DNA of 12,435 bases from an uncultured Paraprevotella sp. (lineage in GTDB: Bacteria > Bacteroidota > Bacteroidia > Bacteroidales > Bacteroidaceae): assembly GCA_900766785.1 (NCBI GenBank), contig CAAFWT010000011.1, positions 1 to 12,435 of the forward strand, in the 5' to 3' direction. The position numbers and the translations under genes were made by a program. The notes beneath the pieces were generated by a model. The model made no database searches. It was not told the DNA's origin and saw only the letters and a program-made list of their open reading frames with translations. How positions within the stretch are numbered: position 1 is the stretch's first letter; every line of letters begins with the position of its first letter. Positions 5,149-12,435 of this stretch are shown here, one piece after another.

Positions 5149-7031
5149 GAGAGTGCCTTAATGATTGCTTCTTTGTCGATGCCCACCAGATGCTGCAACT
5201 CCTCCACGCTGCCATGTTCCACAAAGTGGTCGGGCAAGCCCATACGTGTCACGTGAGGGTGCATGTTGTGGTCGGCCATATATTCCAGTACGGACGATCC
5301 CAATCCGCCTTTTAGTGCTCCGTCCTCGATGGTCACTATGTGTGAGAACTTGGTTCCCACGGTGTGGAGTATCTCCTCGTCGATGGGCTTCAGAAATCGC
5401 ATGTCATAATGTGCGATGCTGCGCCCCTGCTGTTCCAGTTCGCTGATGGCTTGCTCTACCTGGTTGCCAATGGGACCTAAGCTCAGTACCACAGCATCGG
5501 TACCCTCGTGGATGAGTCTTCCTTTGCCTACGGGAACCTCTTCCAAGGGACATTTCCAGTCGGTATGCTCGGCATTTCCCCGTGGGTATCTGATGACAAA
5601 AGGTCCTTGGTCGGGAAGCTGTGCCGTGTACATCAGTCGGCGGAGCTCGTGCTCATCCATGGGGGAAGAGATGGTGAGGTTGGGGATGGGACGCAGGGCA
5701 GAGAGATCATAGGCTCCATGATGAGTGGGACCATCCTCTCCTACCAGTCCGGCGCGGTCCAGACAGAGTACAACGTGCATGCGACCAATAGCCACATCGT
5801 GAATGATATTGTCATAGGCTCGCTGGGAGAAACTGGAGTAGATGTTGCAGAAGGGGATGAGGCCTGCGCTGGCCATTCCTCCCGAGAAGGTCACGGCATG
5901 TCCTTCGGCTATGCCTACATCGAAGGTCCTCTGGGGCATCTCCTTCATCATGGGTGTCATTCCGCATCCTGTGGCCATGGCAGGCGTAACAGCCACGATG
6001 CGGCTGTTCATCCGAGCCAGTTCCGTGAGTGTGTGTCCGAACACATCCTGATATTTGGGTGGTTGTCCGCTGGTTTCTGTGTGCAGGCATTCTCCTGTCT
6101 CGGGATTATATCGTCCTGGGGCATGATAGAGTGTGGGGTTCTGTTCTGCCGGTTCGAATCCTTTTCCCTTCACCGTGTGTATGTGCAGGAGTTTGGGACC
6201 CTTCATGTCCTTTATCAGGTTCAGTGTGTTGACCAGTTCTATGACATCGTGCCCGTCGCTTGGACCGAAATATCGGATGTTCATACCCTCGAAGATGTTC
6301 TGCTGGTTGGTGAGAAGCGACTTCAGGGAGTTGTTGAATCTCAATACTCTCTGTCTGCCCTTTTCGGTCAGAAGTCCCCATTTGATCATCTTCTGTGATA
6401 TGCGGAAGCGCAACCAGTTGTATATGTGGCTCGTGTGCAGGTGATGCAGATAGTTCTTCATGCCCCCTACGCTGCTGTCTATGCTCATATTGTTGTCATT
6501 CAATATGATGAGCAGGTCGTTGGGTGTCTCACTTGCATTGTTGAGAGCTTCATAGGCCAGTCCTCCGCTCATGCTGCCATCTCCGATTACAGCCACCACA
6601 TGTCTGTCCTTATGTCCTGTCTGTTGGTCGGCAACAGCCATTCCCAAAGCTGCAGAGATGCTGTTGGAGGCATGGCCGCAGGTGAACGTGTCATATTCGC
6701 TTTCTTCGGGTGAAGGGAATGGGCGCAGTCCATGGAACCTACGGTACGTGTTGAAGGCATCCATGCGTCCTGTGAGCATCTTATGCCCTGCAGCCTGATG
6801 CCCCACGTCCCACACGATGTGATCGTATGGGGTGTTGAACACATAGTGCAGTGCAACAGTCAGTTCCACCACTCCCAAACTGCTTGCGAAGTGTCCAGGA
6901 TTGTCGGCCAATGATTGTATGATAGCTTGGCGAAGTTCCTGACACACTTGAGGTAAGTCCTCCCGAGGCAATCGACGCAAGTCGGCAGGAAATTTTATGT
7001 CCTTTAGTAGTGATATGGGATCCTTTTCCAA
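5145..7031 (-). CDS. dxs: 1-deoxy-D-xylulose-5-phosphate synthase
   Basis: Dxs condenses pyruvate and glyceraldehyde 3-phosphate, the first step of the MEP isoprenoid pathway and a source of thiamine and pyridoxal precursors. At 628 residues it is full length. The thiamine diphosphate motif starts at GDGS (150-153) and ends at NDN (178-180). The catalytic glutamate block reads DVGIAEGHAVTF with E376; many homologues have EQH here. Transketolase pyrimidine and C-terminal domains follow (DRAGLVGEDGPTHHG is intact). The start is TTG at 7031-7029: no in-frame ATG lies between it and the upstream in-frame TAA (7064-7062), and the first internal Met comes after the conserved PADLRRLP segment. It is transcribed with trkA from the promoter at 7057-7087. 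ispD, step 3 of the pathway, lies two genes upstream. Confidence 0.96.
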   Translation of the reverse strand: MEKDPISLLKDIKFPADLRRLPREDLPQVCQELRQAIIQSLADNPGHFASSLGVVELTVALHYVFNTPYDHIVWDVGHQAAGHKMLTGRMDAFNTYRRFHGLRPFPSPEESEYDTFTCGHASNSISAALGMAVADQQTGHKDRHVVAVIGDGSMSGGLAYEALNNASETPNDLLIILNDNNMSIDSSVGGMKNYLHHLHTSHIYNWLRFRISQKMIKWGLLTEKGRQRVLRFNNSLKSLLTNQQNIFEGMNIRYFGPSDGHDVIELVNTLNLIKDMKGPKLLHIHTVKGKGFEPAEQNPTLYHAPGRYNPETGECLHTETSGQPPKYQDVFGHTLTELARMNSRIVAVTPAMATGCGMTPMMKEMPQRTFDVGIAEGHAVTFSGGMASAGLIPFCNIYSSFSQRAYDNIIHDVAIGRMHVVLCLDRAGLVGEDGPTHHGAYDLSALRPIPNLTISSPMDEHELRRLMYTAQLPDQGPFVIRYPRGNAEHTDWKCPLEEVPVGKGRLIHEGTDAVVLSLGPIGNQVEQAISELEQQGRSIAHYDMRFLKPIDEEILHTVGTKFSHIVTIEDGALKGGLGSSVLEYMADHNMHPHVTRMGLPDHFVEHGSVEELQHLVGIDKEAIIKALS

Positions 7032-7045
7032 AATAGTGCGTACAT
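7004..7045 (-). CDS. Possible 13-codon leader ORF overlapping the dxs start
   Basis: An ATG at 7045-7043 opens a 13-codon frame, MYALFWKRIPYHY, ending with TAA at 7006-7004. It lies in the dxs leader, out of frame with dxs, and spans the TTG start of dxs at 7031. It could compete for ribosomes and dampen dxs translation. It could equally be chance, or a sign that a one-base sequencing error hides a normal ATG start for dxs. No Shine-Dalgarno site is seen. Confidence 0.25.
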   Translation of the reverse strand: MYALFWKRIPYHY

Positions 7046-7056
7046 TGTGTGGAGTG

Positions 7057-7087
7057 CAAAGTTAGGCAAAATCGTTGAAGGAGCAAA
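7057..7087 (-). promoter_or_regulatory. Promoter of dxs-trkA
   Basis: On the minus strand TTTG (7087-7084) is followed after 19 nt by TAACTTTG (7064-7057), the full Bacteroidetes -33/-7 pattern. The predicted transcript starts only about 20 nt before the dxs TTG, leaving a very short leader. The remaining recG-dxs gap (7088-7189) holds a run of nine T at 7131-7139 and no other signal I can defend. Confidence 0.8.
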
Positions 7088-7189
7088 GTGCTTTCTCTAA
7101 AAACGCCATAGCCATCTCTGTGGAGTTATGTTTTTTTTTCTGTCTGAGGGATGATGCCTCTTGGCAGAAAGACCCTGTATGGACGTAGG

Positions 7190-9286
7190 TCATGATATCT
7201 GGCCCCAATCTTTCCGATCGGGATATTCCAGGTCCAGCTCCTTGCGCAAATTCTGTCCCATGGGTGTTGTCATCTCTGGGTCGACAGCGAGAATCTGGCA
7301 GGCAGCGTCTCGTGCCCATTGAACCAGAATGCCGTCCTTGGCCAGATTGGAGAGGCGCAGATGCAGTCCGTCGCCGCTCTGCTGAGTTCCTTCCAAATCG
7401 CCAGGACCACGCAGTTTGAGGTCTTCTTCTGCTATCTGGAATCCGTCGGTGGTCTCTGTCATCACCTGCATGCGTCGGCGCACGTCGGCTCCTGCTGTAT
7501 TGCCCGTCACCAGTATGCACCACGACTGGTTGCCGCCTCGTCCCACGCGTCCGCGCAACTGATGCAACTGGGAGAGGCCAAACCGTTCGGCATTGAAGAC
7601 AACCATCACGGTGGCACGAGGCACGTTGACACCCACTTCGATGACCGTCGTTGCTACCAGTATCTGGGTGGTTCCTTGGGTGAAGAGACGCATCTGTTCC
7701 TCTTTCTCTACGGCCTTCATCCGTCCGTGTACCATACCGATACGGTAGTTGGGGAACACTTTCTGTAGAATTAGGAATTCATTTTCCACATTGCGCAGTG
7801 CCATCTTGTCGCTCTCCTTCACCAGTGGGAATACGAAGTATGCCTGACTCCCTGCTTCTATCTGCGAACGTACGGCTTCATACAGTCTGCCCAGGTCAGT
7901 GTCGGGAATGTGCAGTGTGCGTATGGGTTTGCGTCCTGGAGGAAGCTGGTCGATGACAGATACGTCCAGGTCTCCGTAGAGTGTCATGGCCAGAGTGCGA
8001 GGGATGGGGGTGGCTGTCATCACCAGGATGTGTGGAGCAATGGCATTCTTGGCCCACAGGCGAGCACGCTGGGCCACACCGAAACGGTGCTGCTCGTCGA
8101 TGACAGCTAATCCCAGACTATGGAACTGCACGCTGTCCTCGATGACGGCATGCGTACCCACCAGTATGTGCACCGATCCGCTGGCCAGAGCTTCCAGTAT
8201 CTCCTGCCTCTTCTTTCCCTTCACATTGCCTGTGAGCAGTTCCACCCGTATGGGCAGATGGCCGAGAAAGGTGCGGAAGGATTCCAGATGCTGCTCTGCC
8301 AATATCTCGGTGGGAGCCATGATGCAAGCCTGATGTCCATTGTCCACAGCCAGTAACATCACCATGAGAGCCACCAGGGTCTTACCGCTTCCTACGTCTC
8401 CCTGCAGCAGACGGTTCATCTGTCGGCCACGTTTCATGTCGGCATGTATCTCCCTTATGACGCGCTTCTGGGCATCGGTCAACTGGAAGGGAAGGCACTC
8501 CGAATAGAATCTGTGGAAGAGGGACCCTACATGCAGGAAGGTGTGACCTACCCTGGATTTCTGGCGCTGTTGGGTATACAGTTGGATGCTGAGCTGTATG
8601 AAAAACAGTTCGTCGAACTTAAGCCTGGTCATGGCTCGTGACAACTGTTCTGCCGACTGCGGATAGTGGGCGGCACGAAGAGCTTCGTTGAGTGACATGA
8701 GGCCCAGCCTGTTGCGCAGCTCTTCGGGTAGAGTATCGGGAATGGGCTCTTTCAGTAGTTCGAGCAGCTTGCTGGTGTGCTGCTCCATGCTGCGTGAGGT
8801 GAGCCCTGAGCGTCGCATCTTCTCCGTCACCGAATAATAGGGCTGCAACCTCATGCAGTTGAGCGAAAGTGACTCTGCGGGATCCACATCGGGATGGGCT
8901 ATGTTGATACGCCCATTGAAAGCATTTGGCCGACCGAAGACGATATAGTCGCGGTCCAGTTTCAGGGTGGATGTGACATAACGTATACCTTGAAACCATA
9001 CCAGATCCACAAACCCTTCGCCGTCGGAGAAGTGAGCTATCAGCCTTGCCTTGCGTCCCTGTCCCACCTGCTCTATGCTCAATATGCGTCCTCTTATTTG
9101 CACAAAAGGCATGTCGGCAGTCAGTTCGCTGATGCGGTATAGTCTGCTTCTGTCCGTATGCTTGTAGGGGAAGCAGTATAGCAGGTCGTGCCACGAGCGG
9201 ATGTTCAGTTCTGCTTCGAGCAGGGCTGCACGCCGTGGACCAATGCCTGGCAGATATGTGAGTTCCGTTTGTCTGAGATTCTGCAT
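7190..9286 (-). CDS. recG: ATP-dependent DNA helicase RecG
   Basis: RecG reverses stalled replication forks and branch-migrates Holliday junctions. The 698-residue protein is full length. An N-terminal wedge/OB-fold region (about 1-260) contains YLPGIGPRRA near the start, typical of the family. The helicase core has Walker A GDVGSGKT (296-303), the DEQH box (397-400) followed by RFGV, TATPIPRT, and the C-terminal motif with HQLRGRVGRG. The tail ends KDWGQIS. ispD ends 40 bp upstream, so the gene is probably the last in a DJ-1/ispD/recG operon. ATG start, no Shine-Dalgarno site. Confidence 0.96.
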   Translation of the reverse strand: MQNLRQTELTYLPGIGPRRAALLEAELNIRSWHDLLYCFPYKHTDRSRLYRISELTADMPFVQIRGRILSIEQVGQGRKARLIAHFSDGEGFVDLVWFQGIRYVTSTLKLDRDYIVFGRPNAFNGRINIAHPDVDPAESLSLNCMRLQPYYSVTEKMRRSGLTSRSMEQHTSKLLELLKEPIPDTLPEELRNRLGLMSLNEALRAAHYPQSAEQLSRAMTRLKFDELFFIQLSIQLYTQQRQKSRVGHTFLHVGSLFHRFYSECLPFQLTDAQKRVIREIHADMKRGRQMNRLLQGDVGSGKTLVALMVMLLAVDNGHQACIMAPTEILAEQHLESFRTFLGHLPIRVELLTGNVKGKKRQEILEALASGSVHILVGTHAVIEDSVQFHSLGLAVIDEQHRFGVAQRARLWAKNAIAPHILVMTATPIPRTLAMTLYGDLDVSVIDQLPPGRKPIRTLHIPDTDLGRLYEAVRSQIEAGSQAYFVFPLVKESDKMALRNVENEFLILQKVFPNYRIGMVHGRMKAVEKEEQMRLFTQGTTQILVATTVIEVGVNVPRATVMVVFNAERFGLSQLHQLRGRVGRGGNQSWCILVTGNTAGADVRRRMQVMTETTDGFQIAEEDLKLRGPGDLEGTQQSGDGLHLRLSNLAKDGILVQWARDAACQILAVDPEMTTPMGQNLRKELDLEYPDRKDWGQIS

Positions 9287-9326
9287 GTCACTTGTTCAAC
9301 CCGAATAGGTTATCTGATGTGGGCTT

Positions 9327-10007
9327 TTAGCGTGCCTCCAGTATTCCATGTGCCAGAAGAAGGTCGGCGGGTGTGGTCAGCTTGATGTTCTCCCTGTTTC
9401 CCTCCACCAGAGAGATGGGTATGCCGAGGGATTCCACTACAGAAGCATCATCGGTGAAGTGGGCAGAGAAGGGTTGCTCGTAGGCCTGGCGCAGGATATT
9501 CAGTTGGAACACCTGTGGTGTCTGTACCAACCTGTAGTTGTCTCGAGGTACGGTACGGCTGCCTCCCTCGGGGAGAAGCTCTCTGATGGTCTCCACCACA
9601 GGCAGTACAGGCACAGCAGTGCCACTGTGTTCTGCCTCGTCATAACATCTCCTCAGGGTTTCTCTGGACACAAAAGGACGCACCCCGTCATGCACTGCCA
9701 CCACGGCTTGTGTTACTTCTTCTGGAATGGCAGAGAGACCATTGAGCACAGAGTGGAAGCGCGATGGCCCACCCAAGGCTAACTGAAACGTGTCGGCAAA
9801 TCCATGCTTGCTGCACAGTGCATGCCAATAATCGTGTTGTCCTTGGGGCAGAACGATGATGATGTGTATGTCGGGAAACACTTCCAGGAATCGCTCTATG
9901 GTGTGCATCAGTACAGGCTTGCCGTTCAGCGGCAAGAACTGCTTAGGCACATCTCCTCCCATGCGCAGTCCCTGTCCGCCTGCCACCAGTATCGCGTATC
10001 GTTCCAT
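9327..10007 (-). CDS. ispD: 2-C-methyl-D-erythritol 4-phosphate cytidylyltransferase
   Basis: IspD transfers CMP from CTP to methylerythritol phosphate, the third step of the MEP isoprenoid pathway. The 226-residue length is normal. The nucleotide-binding start reads LVAGGQGLRMGGDVPKQF, with the catalytic-type R15 and K22, and the second signature is HDGVRPFV (106-113) with D107. It starts immediately next to the stop codon of the DJ-1 gene with no spacer, so the two are likely co-translated. Together with dxs this places two MEP-pathway genes within 5 kb. Confidence 0.95.
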   Translation of the reverse strand: MERYAILVAGGQGLRMGGDVPKQFLPLNGKPVLMHTIERFLEVFPDIHIIIVLPQGQHDYWHALCSKHGFADTFQLALGGPSRFHSVLNGLSAIPEEVTQAVVAVHDGVRPFVSRETLRRCYDEAEHSGTAVPVLPVVETIRELLPEGGSRTVPRDNYRLVQTPQVFQLNILRQAYEQPFSAHFTDDASVVESLGIPISLVEGNRENIKLTTPADLLLAHGILEAR

Positions 10008-10562
10008 TTAGGGCAACAGTTGAGAGTAAAGCATTCCGTCGCGCAGGGGGAGTGTCGCTTCCGGGCTCTTGAACTGCTCCACCAGGGTAAATCCAAACTC
10101 AAAGGCGGCAGCAGGTCCTTTGCCCGTGATGATATTTCCATCCACCTCCACCATTGCTCCTGTGCAGGTGGCACCTGTCAGCTCAGGTTCCACTCCGGGA
10201 TAGCAGGTGGCCTTTCTGCCCATGAGCAGGCCCAGGTGTCCCAATACGAGCGGTGCGGCGCAGATGGCAGCCACGGGCTTGCCTCCTTCGGTATGCTTCT
10301 TGATGGCCTGACACAGTGGCTCGCATGCGTCCAGATTGGTAGAGCCAGGCAGTCCGCCAGGCAACACGATAAGGTCCACTTGACTGAAGTCTACCTGACA
10401 GAAAACCATGTCGGCCTGTATGGGGACCTTGTGTGCCCCAGTGACCATAGGACTGTCATAGATGGAAACAGTGCGAACATCCAGTCCGGCACGGCGCATA
10501 ATATCCACGGGAGTGATGGCTTCCACTTCCTCAAAACCGTTTGCAAGAAATACTGTAATCAT
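10008..10562 (-). CDS. DJ-1/PfpI family protein
   Basis: This 184-residue protein of the DJ-1/ThiJ/PfpI superfamily has the conserved glutamate E14 in GFEEVEA (9-15), the PGGLPG loop (68-73) and the nucleophile-elbow cysteine C101 in AAICAAP (98-104). Members act as glyoxalases, deglycase-like or redox-sensing proteins; the exact activity cannot be read from the sequence. It heads a probable operon with ispD and recG, abutting ispD directly. Its upstream region mirrors that of nadK. Confidence 0.9.
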   Translation of the reverse strand: MITVFLANGFEEVEAITPVDIMRRAGLDVRTVSIYDSPMVTGAHKVPIQADMVFCQVDFSQVDLIVLPGGLPGSTNLDACEPLCQAIKKHTEGGKPVAAICAAPLVLGHLGLLMGRKATCYPGVEPELTGATCTGAMVEVDGNIITGKGPAAAFEFGFTLVEQFKSPEATLPLRDGMLYSQLLP

Positions 10563-10609
10563 ATACCTTATATATTATAATACCAAGTAATATTCAGATG
10601 TACCTGCCA

Positions 10610-10617
10610 CAAAGTTA
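10610..10617 (-). promoter_or_regulatory. Putative -7 box for the DJ-1/ispD/recG operon
   Basis: CAAAGTTA reads TAACTTTG on the minus strand, a full match to TAnnTTTG, 47 nt upstream of the DJ-1 gene ATG. I found no TTTG box at the usual spacing upstream. It is the mirror image of the nadK box at 10630-10637. Confidence 0.55.
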
Positions 10618-10629
10618 GAAAATAATCAT

Positions 10630-10637
10630 TAACTTTG
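10630..10637 (+). promoter_or_regulatory. Putative -7 box for nadK
   Basis: TAACTTTG matches the Bacteroidetes -7 consensus and lies 22 nt before the nadK ATG. No -33 box is seen at 19-21 nt upstream, where the DJ-1 gene's own -7 box nearly falls. The two facing boxes form a perfect 8-bp inverted repeat with a 12-nt spacer. Confidence 0.55.
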
Positions 10638-10659
10638 CTGCCCCAAGCAACAGATAAAT

Positions 10660-11553
10660 ATGGAGAAAACGATAATGGTGGCCCTCTTTGGCAGTCTCTC
10701 CGACTCTTCCAAGGTGGTTCATGCACAGAAATTGTTGGAGGTGCTGGAGCTTAAGGATGCTCGTGTGGGGATTGAGAAGACTTTCTATGAAACCTTGACT
10801 CAGACATATGGCATACGTATGTCCTCCTCGGTGGGTCTTCTCGAAGATGATTTCCATGCCCACCTGGCCATCAGTATGGGTGGTGATGGTACCTTCCTCA
10901 CTGCCGCAAAGCGTGTGGGTGCTTCGGGAACACCCATCTTGGGTATCAATATGGGCAGGCTGGGCTTTCTCACCGACTTTTCTTCGGAGGACATAGAGAT
11001 GGCTCTCGAGATGGCTCTCCGAGGTGAACTGCATGCCGAACCGCGTACTGTGCTCAGCGTGGAATTCTCTTCAGGCGAACCTTTCGATCATCCTTTTGCC
11101 CTCAATGAGGTGGCGGTACTGAAGCGTGACGTGAGTAGCATGATCAGTATCAAGGTGGAGATAGACGGCGAATATCTCACCACCTATCAGGCCGATGGAC
11201 TCATCATCAATACACCCACGGGCAGCACGGGATATGCTTTGAGTGTGGGCGGACCGGTCATGACCCCACAAAGCAATATCCTGGGAATCGTACCTGTGGC
11301 TCCCCACAGTCTCAGTGCACGTCCTCTGACCTTGAGCGGTGATGCCTGTGTGACCCTTTCGGTGGAGAGCCGTAACCACAATTTCCTGGTGGCCATCGAC
11401 GGACGTAGCCAAGCCTGTGCCGAGGATGTACGCCTCAGAATACGCAAGGCTGATTATCAGATACAGGTGCTGAAGCGTCCTGGAGGTTCGTTCTTCCGTA
11501 CCTTGAGGCAGAAACTGATGTGGGGAAGTGATACCAGAGCGCATGAGTCTTAA
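10660..11553 (+). CDS. nadK: NAD kinase
   Basis: NAD kinase phosphorylates NAD to NADP using ATP or polyphosphate and sets the NADP pool. The 297-residue protein has the GGDG motif (74-77, SMGGDGTF) and the second signature NTPTGSTGY (184-192). The length is normal for bacterial NadK. It is transcribed away from the DJ-1 gene. The leader is short and A-rich with no Shine-Dalgarno site, which is normal for this phylum. An ABC transporter gene follows after 17 bp and is probably co-transcribed. Confidence 0.95.
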   Translation: MEKTIMVALFGSLSDSSKVVHAQKLLEVLELKDARVGIEKTFYETLTQTYGIRMSSSVGLLEDDFHAHLAISMGGDGTFLTAAKRVGASGTPILGINMGRLGFLTDFSSEDIEMALEMALRGELHAEPRTVLSVEFSSGEPFDHPFALNEVAVLKRDVSSMISIKVEIDGEYLTTYQADGLIINTPTGSTGYALSVGGPVMTPQSNILGIVPVAPHSLSARPLTLSGDACVTLSVESRNHNFLVAIDGRSQACAEDVRLRIRKADYQIQVLKRPGGSFFRTLRQKLMWGSDTRAHES

Positions 11554-11570
11554 AGTTTTTGTGTGATAAG

Positions 11571-12435
11571 ATGATGAAGAAGATAGACCACCGACTGCTG
11601 AAATGGTTGTGGACCACGTCCCGTGGACTGCGCTTGCAGGCTGTGCTCAATGCCTTGACGGGTCTGGCGGGTGTGGCACTTGACTTCTCCTTCATCTATG
11701 CCTCCAAGTGGGCCATCGATATAGCCACAGACCGTGCACATTCTCCCCTGTGGTGGGCTGCAGTCCTGCTGGCTCTGCTGATGTTGCTGCAGATAGCACG
11801 TGGGTATGCAAGCCGATGGATAGCTGCCATTCTGGGTGTGCGCTCCCAGGCTATCCTGCAGATGAGGCTCTTTGCTCATCTCTTGAATAGCCAGTGGATG
11901 GGACGGGACGGACGACACAGCGGAGATGTGCTCAACCGCTTGGAACGAGACGTGTATGATGTGGCCGATACCATCACTGAGACCATTCCTTCTGCCCTGA
12001 GCGTGGTGGCCCGACTCGTGGGAGCATTCTTCTTCCTCTGTACCATGAATGTACGTGTAGCACTCCTCCTGCTCCTGGTGGCTCCACTCTTTATCCTGCT
12101 CAGCAGACTCTATGTCCGACGCATGCGTCACCTCACTCGCGAGATTCGCGACACGGACAGCAGGATACAAAGTGTTCTTCAGGAGAGTATCCAGTACAAT
12201 ATGGTGCTCAAGACCTTGGAGAGATGTGGTACCATGGCATCCCGACTGGGTGATATGCAACACCGGCTGCAGGGCCAGGTGCGCCGACGTACGCTCTTCA
12301 GCAGTACCTCCTCGGCAATGGTGAGTGTGGGGTTCGGCTTGGGATACCTGTTGGCTTTCGTCTCGTGTACCTATCAACTGCAGAGTGGAATTCTCTCCTA
12401 TGGCATGATGGCAGCCTTTCTTCAGCTGGTGGGAC
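11571..12435 (+). CDS. ABC transporter, exporter-type transmembrane domain (truncated by the window end)
   Basis: The frame from ATG at 11571 stays open for 288 codons to the window end, so the nucleotide-binding domain is missing. The visible part is a type I ABC exporter membrane domain: hydrophobic segments near residues 22-43, 60-79, 140-158, 162-180 and 250-270, a cytoplasmic-loop motif GDVLNRLERDV (about 118-128), and the helical block with LQESIQYNMVLKTLER before TM5. The fused ATPase half would be expected downstream. The substrate cannot be judged (lipid, peptide or drug). A second ATG follows immediately (MM), so the start is uncertain by one codon. Confidence 0.85.
   Translation, partial: MMKKIDHRLLKWLWTTSRGLRLQAVLNALTGLAGVALDFSFIYASKWAIDIATDRAHSPLWWAAVLLALLMLLQIARGYASRWIAAILGVRSQAILQMRLFAHLLNSQWMGRDGRHSGDVLNRLERDVYDVADTITETIPSALSVVARLVGAFFFLCTMNVRVALLLLLVAPLFILLSRLYVRRMRHLTREIRDTDSRIQSVLQESIQYNMVLKTLERCGTMASRLGDMQHRLQGQVRRRTLFSSTSSAMVSVGFGLGYLLAFVSCTYQLQSGILSYGMMAAFLQLVG

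Noticed and set aside
5508..6398. Plus-strand open frame of 296 codons opposite dxs
   Set aside because: The minus-strand product is an unmistakable full-length Dxs; this frame is a shadow.
7129..7180. Possible terminator after recG, with a run of nine T on the plus strand
   Set aside because: The T-run is on the wrong strand for recG (it reads as A on the minus strand), and the nearby stems are short and interrupted.
11550..12377. Minus-strand open frame of 275 codons at the right end
   Set aside because: The plus strand has an open ABC exporter membrane domain running off the end; the opposite frame is rich in His/Gln/Ser low-complexity typical of an antisense shadow.

Overview
The window looks like chromosomal DNA from a Bacteroidota bacterium, most likely order Bacteroidales (Prevotella-like). 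The grounds are the gene content (a Tat-exported sugar isomerase, a DJ-1/ispD/recG block, dxs-trkA) and several promoters matching the Bacteroidetes consensus: a -7 box TAnnTTTG, in two cases with a TTTG box exactly 19 nt upstream. Base composition looks even, near half G+C by eye. The first 26 bases are Illumina adapter, so position 1 is the raw end of a short-read contig.

Layout. 1-272: adapter, a short stretch of unidentified DNA, an 11-bp tandem repeat and a strong hairpin. 273-1145 (-): exported TIM-barrel sugar isomerase/epimerase-like protein. 1304-3811 (+): a tight three-gene operon with its own promoter and unusually good Shine-Dalgarno sites, encoding a TIR-like (DUF1863-type) protein, a compact ABC/AAA-type ATPase and a DUF4435 TOPRIM-like protein. 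3754-7087 (-): dxs-trkA, with the trkA end overlapping the DUF4435 gene end by 58 bp. 7190-10562 (-): DJ-1/PfpI protein, ispD and recG. 10563-10659: a divergent promoter region with two mirrored -7 boxes. 10660-12435 (+): NAD kinase and a truncated ABC exporter.

The most interesting content is the operon at 1370-3811. An ABC-type ATPase followed by a DUF4435 protein is the architecture of the PARIS anti-phage system (AriA/AriB, a split relative of OLD nucleases). Here the ATPase is short, and a TIR-like protein of the Thoeris ThsB type leads the operon. The TIR-like protein has Gln where its family normally has the conserved Glu of the W(x)nE motif. This may be an uncharacterised TIR-plus-PARIS-like defence or stress module. 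It sits among housekeeping genes with no mobile-element signs, so a resident chromosomal role is also possible.

The rest is ordinary metabolism. Dxs and IspD are steps 1 and 3 of the MEP isoprenoid pathway, TrkA gates potassium uptake, RecG repairs stalled forks and NadK makes NADP. Smaller oddities are a TTG start for dxs with an out-of-frame ATG leader ORF overlapping it, and the mirrored promoters between the DJ-1 gene and nadK. All family assignments are by eye from motifs; no search was run.
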